The translations under genes and the position numbers were made by a program. Below the pieces are notes generated by a model. It searched no databases and was not told the origin of the DNA. It saw nothing but the letters and a program-made list of their open reading frames with translations. From Treponema sp. (GTDB lineage Bacteria; Spirochaetota; Spirochaetia; Treponematales; Treponemataceae): a DNA stretch of 5,543 nucleotides. The DNA lies in the NCBI GenBank assembly GCA_024699205.1, contig JAILQA010000474.1, forward strand, positions 1 through 5,543, in the 5' to 3' direction. Positions 5,431-5,543 of the stretch are shown one piece after another. Position 1 is the first letter of the stretch; every line of letters starts with the position of its first letter.

Positions 5431-5440
5431 TTAGTCAACT

Positions 5441-5542
5441 TTATCCTTCTTTTTTTGGTTTGCGTTTTTCTTTTCCGTTATCTTTATTTTTCTTCTTTGG
5501 TTGACAATTTTTTTTCGGATCTTTATTGTTTTCCGGATTTTC
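5441..5542 (-). pseudogene. Possible lysine-rich C-terminal end of a gene entering from the right
   Basis: One minus-strand frame is open from the window edge to a TAA at 5443-5441. It gives 33 residues that begin ENPENNKDPKKN and end KRKPKKEG, a hydrophilic low-complexity tail. A second frame is also open here, so coding status is uncertain. It may be the true end of an intact gene beyond the window or the first piece of the decayed region to its left. No function can be assigned. Confidence 0.3.
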
Positions 5543-5543
5543 T

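Larger units (their letters stand above)
4924..5543. other. 620 bp without an intact gene; purine-rich minus strand, likely decayed coding DNA
   Basis: No open frame here has a plausible ribosome binding site. The + strand frames are Phe/Leu-rich products of T-rich DNA and start at TTG or ATG codons without Shine-Dalgarno sequences. The minus strand reads as Lys/Glu/Arg-rich fragments in all three frames, each soon stopped. An ACCACC/GGTGGT pair (4925-4930, 4971-4976) followed by T-rich DNA might be a weak terminator for + strand transcription, but the loop of 40 nt makes it doubtful. Confidence 0.5.

Noticed and set aside
4969..5434. Three + strand frames giving Phe/Leu-rich, membrane-like peptides
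   Set aside because: They arise from T-rich DNA, lack ribosome binding sites, overlap each other and run through the 64-bp repeat.

Overview
This 5.5 kb window looks like part of a low-GC Gram-positive (Bacillota, perhaps Negativicutes or a related gut/oral lineage) plasmid. The reasons are an iteron-controlled Rep_3/RepB-type replication initiator, strong AAGGAGG-like ribosome binding sites, a sigma70/sigmaA-type promoter and very A+T-rich intergenic DNA. The lineage is inference; the plasmid nature rests on the rep gene together with its iteron array.

Every gene recognised is on the minus strand, so the window reads from right to left. 5543-4924: no intact gene; an A/purine-rich minus strand that looks like decayed, lysine-rich coding DNA, with a 64-bp tandem repeat. 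4923-4191: the presumed replication origin. It has an A+T-rich tract, 13 iterons with core CCCGTAAATTTGTAGT, and the rep promoter with an overlapping inverted repeat. 4190-3006: rep. 3005-2859: a 147-bp A+T-only-like spacer carrying repeats of a 9-mer that also occurs in the rep operator. 2858-1: a compact cargo cluster of three genes spaced 19-20 bp apart: a HipA-like Ser/Thr kinase, a small HAD-superfamily phosphatase-like protein, and the N-terminal 346 residues of an MmeI-like (type IIL) combined restriction-modification enzyme that runs off the left edge.

The most interesting points are two. First, a protein kinase and a HAD hydrolase are packed in one apparent operon in front of a single-chain restriction-modification enzyme. 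This could be a control or back-up module for the restriction enzyme, or an uncharacterised defence or addiction system; that is a hypothesis. Second, the origin appears to be built from two diverged ~245-bp tandem units, with nearly all iterons spaced by whole helical turns (22, 30-32, 54-55, 74, 129 bp).
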